A stretch of 9,095 nucleotides of DNA from CAZDUS01 sp044344495 (GTDB lineage: Bacteria > Verrucomicrobiota > Kiritimatiellia > CAIKKV01 > CAITUY01). The first letter of the stretch is position 1; each line of letters begins with the position of its first letter. Made by a program: the position numbers and the translations under genes. The stretch lies in assembly GCA_044344495.1 (NCBI GenBank), contig JBIJCW010000082.1, positions 1 to 9,095 of the forward strand. The letters run 5' to 3'. The notes under the pieces were generated by a model. That model ran no database searches. It was not told the origin of the DNA and saw only the letters and a list, made by a program, of their open reading frames with translations. This document shows, one piece after another, positions 6,843 through 9,095 of the stretch.

Positions 6843-7880
6843 ATGACTCACCGCCCCCCATCATCCACCGCCGCCACACCGCTGCTCTCCTTGCGCAATC
6901 TCTCCGTTACCTTCGATACCGATGAAGGCTTGCTCAACGCCGTGGATGATGTATCGCTGGATGTGCACCACGGCGAAACCCTCGGCATTGTCGGCGAATC
7001 CGGCTGCGGCAAGTCGGTCACGGCCCTGAGCCTGCTCCGCCTGATCCCCTCGCCCCCCGGCCGGATCACCTCCGGCTCCGCCCTCTTTAAGAACCGCGAC
7101 TTGCTCGCCCTTCCGCCTCAAGACCTGCGCCATATCCGGGGACGCGATATCACCATGATCTTCCAGGAACCCTCCTCCGCCCTTTCACCGCTGCTCCGAA
7201 TCGGGGACCAGATGATCGAGACCCTTCAGATTCACTCCCCCATCCCGGACAACGCCGCGAAGGAAACCGCCATCGAATGGCTTCACAAGGTTGGCATCCC
7301 GGACCCGCCAGCTCGAATGCTCGCGTACCCCTACCAACTCTCGGGCGGCATGATCCAAAGGGTGATGATTGCCATGGCCCTCATGACCCATCCCGCCCTC
7401 GTCATTGCCGATGAACCCACCACCGCCCTGGACGTCACCATCCAGGCCCAGATCCTCGATCTGCTGCGCGCCATGAAACAGCGCGACACCGCGCTGGTCC
7501 TAATCACCCATGATCTGGGCGTCGTCTGGGAAATGTGCGACCGCATTATCGTCATGTACGCCTCCCAGGTTGTCGAGGAGGCCTCCCGCGATGATCTGTT
7601 CCACACCCCCTGCCACCCCTACACCCGCGGTCTCATCGACTCCCTGGTCAGTATGTCGTCCACATCCAGCCGCCTCCACTCCATCGACGGACAGGTCCCT
7701 TCACCGCTCAACTACCCCGCCGGATGCCGCTTCGCACCACGCTGCCCTTTCGCCTTCGACCGTTGCCACCGGGAACAACCCGTCCCGACGCGCCTGACCC
7801 CAGGGCATTGCTCCGCCTGTTTCCTGGCCCCCGACCTCGCCAAAACGCCATCCCCCTCCCGGAGGGAACCTGCGCCATGA
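6843..7880 (+). CDS. oppD: Peptide ABC transporter ATP-binding protein, OppD/DppD type
   Basis: Encodes a 345-residue cytoplasmic ATPase that powers oligopeptide/nickel-type import as a heterodimer with the next gene product. Walker A is GESGCGKS (51-58), the Q-loop is FQEPSSALSP (107-116), the signature is LSGGM (166-170), Walker B is LVIADE (186-191) and the switch His is H223 in ITHDLG. The OppD-type C-terminal extension (oligo_HPY domain) follows, with HPYTRGL at 258-264 and a cysteine pattern C295-x5-C301-x6-C308-x14-C323. In related DppD proteins this pattern holds an iron-sulfur cluster. All catalytic motifs are intact. The ATG lies 5 bases after the permease stop with only a poor ribosome site, so coupling to the permease is likely. 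The stop overlaps the oppF start (ATGA). The substrate cannot be read from the ATPase; the YejE-like neighbour suggests peptides of the microcin C-transporter class. Confidence 0.94.
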   Translation: MTHRPPSSTAATPLLSLRNLSVTFDTDEGLLNAVDDVSLDVHHGETLGIVGESGCGKSVTALSLLRLIPSPPGRITSGSALFKNRDLLALPPQDLRHIRGRDITMIFQEPSSALSPLLRIGDQMIETLQIHSPIPDNAAKETAIEWLHKVGIPDPPARMLAYPYQLSGGMIQRVMIAMALMTHPALVIADEPTTALDVTIQAQILDLLRAMKQRDTALVLITHDLGVVWEMCDRIIVMYASQVVEEASRDDLFHTPCHPYTRGLIDSLVSMSSTSSRLHSIDGQVPSPLNYPAGCRFAPRCPFAFDRCHREQPVPTRLTPGHCSACFLAPDLAKTPSPSRREPAP

Positions 7881-8914
7881 CCCACCCGCTCCTCCACATC
7901 AGCAACCTGAAAACGTGGTACCCTGTCCGTCAGGGAGTTCTGGCCCGCACAATCGGCCATGTCCGTGCCGTCGACGGAGTCTCCCTCGACGTCTTTCCCG
8001 GCGAAACCGTCGGCCTGGTCGGGGAATCAGGCTGCGGCAAGTCCACACTGGTCCGAACCGTCATGGGACTCGAAACCCCGACATCCGGCGCTATCCGCCT
8101 TGATGGAATTCCGCTCTGGCCGGCTCACCACCGTGACGCGTTGCCGCTTCGGCGTCGCCTGCAAATGATCTTCCAGGATCCCTATGCCTCCCTCAACCCG
8201 CGCATGACCATCCTGGACATCGTCACCGAGGGACTGCTGGAACATGGTTTGATCCGCTCCGGCGAGCAACAGGCTTCCGCCGTCAGCCTCCTCGCCGAAG
8301 TCGGCATGGAATCCAGCGCCCTCCATCGATACCCTCACGAATTCTCGGGCGGCCAGCGGCAGCGCATCAGCATCGCCCGTGCCATGGCGCTACGCCCCGA
8401 CCTTGTGATCTGCGACGAGGCCGTCAGCGCCCTCGACGTCTCTGTCCGGGCACAGGTCCTGAATCTCCTGATGGACCTGCGCACCTCCCATAAACTGGCC
8501 TACCTGTTCATTGCCCACGACCTGGGAGTGATCCGCCACATCGCGCACCGTGTGGCAGTCATGTATCTCGGCACCCTCGTCGAAACCGGCCCGGCTGCCG
8601 CCGTCCTGGATCGCCCGGCACACCCCTACACCCAGGCCCTGATCTCCGCCATCCCCATGCCCTACCGTGACCGCCAACAACGGATCGTACTGGCCGGCGA
8701 TGTGCCTTCCGCTGCCCACCCCCCCTCCGGCTGCCGGTTCCGCACCCGCTGCCCCCATGCGATTGAACAGTGCGCTCTCGCCTCCCCTCCCCTAGATCCC
8801 TTCGGCATCCCCACGGACCGCCGCACCGTGGCCTGTTTCCGCGCCAACGAACTGCAACCGACCTCCACGGAACCCCGCACTGGTTGCCTTTACACCCACC
8901 CTCCAGCGTTGTAA
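7877..8914 (+). CDS. oppF: Peptide ABC transporter ATP-binding protein, OppF/DppF type
   Basis: Encodes a 345-residue ATPase, the partner of the OppD-type subunit. An OppF-specific N-terminus (LKTWYPVRQGVLAR, 11-24) leads into Walker A GESGCGKS (49-56), Q-loop FQDPYASLNPRM (99-110), signature FSGGQRQR (156-163), Walker B LVICDE (176-181) and switch H214 in IAHDLG. The oligo_HPY extension has HPYTQALISAIP (249-260) and cysteines C286-x5-C292-x6-C299 and C320. The frame stays open back to 7724, but the ATG at 7877 is chosen. It lies in a 4-bp ATGA overlap with the upstream stop, has GGAGGG (7861-7866) 10 bases away, and begins at the family N-terminus. In E. coli the Yej ATPase (YejF) is one fused double protein; here the two halves are separate genes. 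A tail of about 20 residues after C320 is low-complexity. No terminator hairpin is visible after the stop. Confidence 0.94.
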   Translation: MTHPLLHISNLKTWYPVRQGVLARTIGHVRAVDGVSLDVFPGETVGLVGESGCGKSTLVRTVMGLETPTSGAIRLDGIPLWPAHHRDALPLRRRLQMIFQDPYASLNPRMTILDIVTEGLLEHGLIRSGEQQASAVSLLAEVGMESSALHRYPHEFSGGQRQRISIARAMALRPDLVICDEAVSALDVSVRAQVLNLLMDLRTSHKLAYLFIAHDLGVIRHIAHRVAVMYLGTLVETGPAAAVLDRPAHPYTQALISAIPMPYRDRQQRIVLAGDVPSAAHPPSGCRFRTRCPHAIEQCALASPPLDPFGIPTDRRTVACFRANELQPTSTEPRTGCLYTHPPAL

Positions 8915-8967
8915 CCCCTTCCTCCGGTCCATTGATCCGTTCACCCGCTTCCCCGCGACACACTCAA

Positions 8968-8992
8968 CCGTTAATCCGTTAATTTCTTAACG
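8968..8992. repeat. Tandem CCGTTAAT boxes with an inverted copy (possible operator)
   Basis: CCGTTAAT occurs twice head-to-tail (8968-8975 and 8976-8983). The second copy also pairs with TTAACG (8987-8992), forming an inverted repeat CGTTAA-N4-TTAACG. The block ends 7 bases before the candidate -35 box at 9000, a usual place for a regulator site. No regulator gene is in the window; function is inferred from position only. Confidence 0.35.
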
Positions 8993-8999
8993 CTTCTGC

Positions 9000-9028
9000 T
9001 TGACCTAGCCATCCTCATGCGCGACTAT
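9000..9028 (+). promoter_or_regulatory. Candidate promoter for the gene starting at 9084
   Basis: TTGACC (9000-9005; 5 of 6 consensus) is followed after 17 bases by GACTAT (9023-9028; 3 of 6). The -35 is good and the -10 weak, which would suit an activated promoter. It would give a leader of about 50 bases before the ATG at 9084. Confidence 0.4.
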
Positions 9029-9083
9029 TTCGTCACACATTGATCGCTTTGTGGCTGCGGAGCACCACACTGGAGTTCTCACT

Positions 9084-9095
9084 ATGTTGCGCACC
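9084..9095 (+). CDS. Probable 5' end of a further gene, cut by the window edge
   Basis: An ATG at 9084 is preceded by GGAG (9072-9075) with an 8-base spacing, a better ribosome site than most genes here have, and by a candidate promoter. Only four codons (Met-Leu-Arg-Thr) are present, so nothing can be said about the product. The gap and separate promoter suggest a new transcription unit rather than a continuation of the transporter operon. Confidence 0.4.

Noticed and set aside
7724..7876. Upstream in-frame start that would add 51 residues to OppF
   Set aside because: The added stretch is low-complexity, overlaps the conserved cysteine domain of OppD in another frame, and lacks a ribosome site. 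The ATG at 7877 has GGAGGG and a 4-bp stop overlap.
8930..9045. CATTGATC repeated at 8930-8937 and 9038-9045
   Set aside because: An 8-bp direct repeat 108 bases apart with no symmetry or flanking structure. There is no sign of an attachment site or insertion, so chance is the simpler explanation.

Overview
The window is a GC-rich, densely packed bacterial chromosome segment with eight complete protein genes and, at the right edge, the probable first codons of a ninth. No mobile element, CRISPR array, rRNA or tRNA gene is visible. The organism cannot be fixed from sequence alone. A eukaryote-type (GT3) glycogen synthase beside a class II fructose-bisphosphate aldolase, with strong proline/arginine-rich GC codon use, fits the PVC superphylum (Kiritimatiellota, Lentisphaerae or a neighbouring lineage) better than Proteobacteria. 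This is an inference held at low to moderate confidence.

Layout. At the left edge a hairpin with T-runs on both sides (19-52) closes the minus-strand gene fba (86-1030, class II aldolase of glycolysis/gluconeogenesis). A 155-bp divergent spacer (1031-1185) carries a probable fba promoter and a set of complementary segments around the ribosome site of the plus-strand gene tcdA (1186-2019, cyclises t6A37 in tRNA). After a 136-bp gap with a candidate promoter, a compact plus-strand cluster runs from 2156 to 8914: GT3 glycogen synthase, an AraD-like class II aldolase/epimerase, trmL (2'-O-methylation of tRNA position 34), a YejE-type peptide transporter permease, and two separate ABC ATPases of the OppD and OppF types. 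The last five genes overlap or abut (4-bp overlap, 31-bp overlap, 5-bp gap, 4-bp overlap), which indicates one transcript. The final 180 bp hold a candidate promoter, repeated CCGTTAAT boxes and a well-spaced Shine-Dalgarno in front of an ATG at 9084.

How they work together. Fba, glycogen synthase and the AraD-like protein belong to sugar metabolism. TcdA and TrmL both modify the tRNA anticodon loop. YejE/OppD/OppF are half of an oligopeptide (microcin C-like) importer; the second permease and the substrate-binding protein are not in the window. Most of the region is ordinary housekeeping. The parts most worth a second look are the AraD homologue that lacks the usual phosphate-binding residues, the roughly 190-residue insertion in the YejE permease, and the bacterial GT3 synthase that keeps most of the glucose-6-phosphate-sensing arginine cluster but has no phosphorylation tails. 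I found no clear case for a wholly new multi-gene system.
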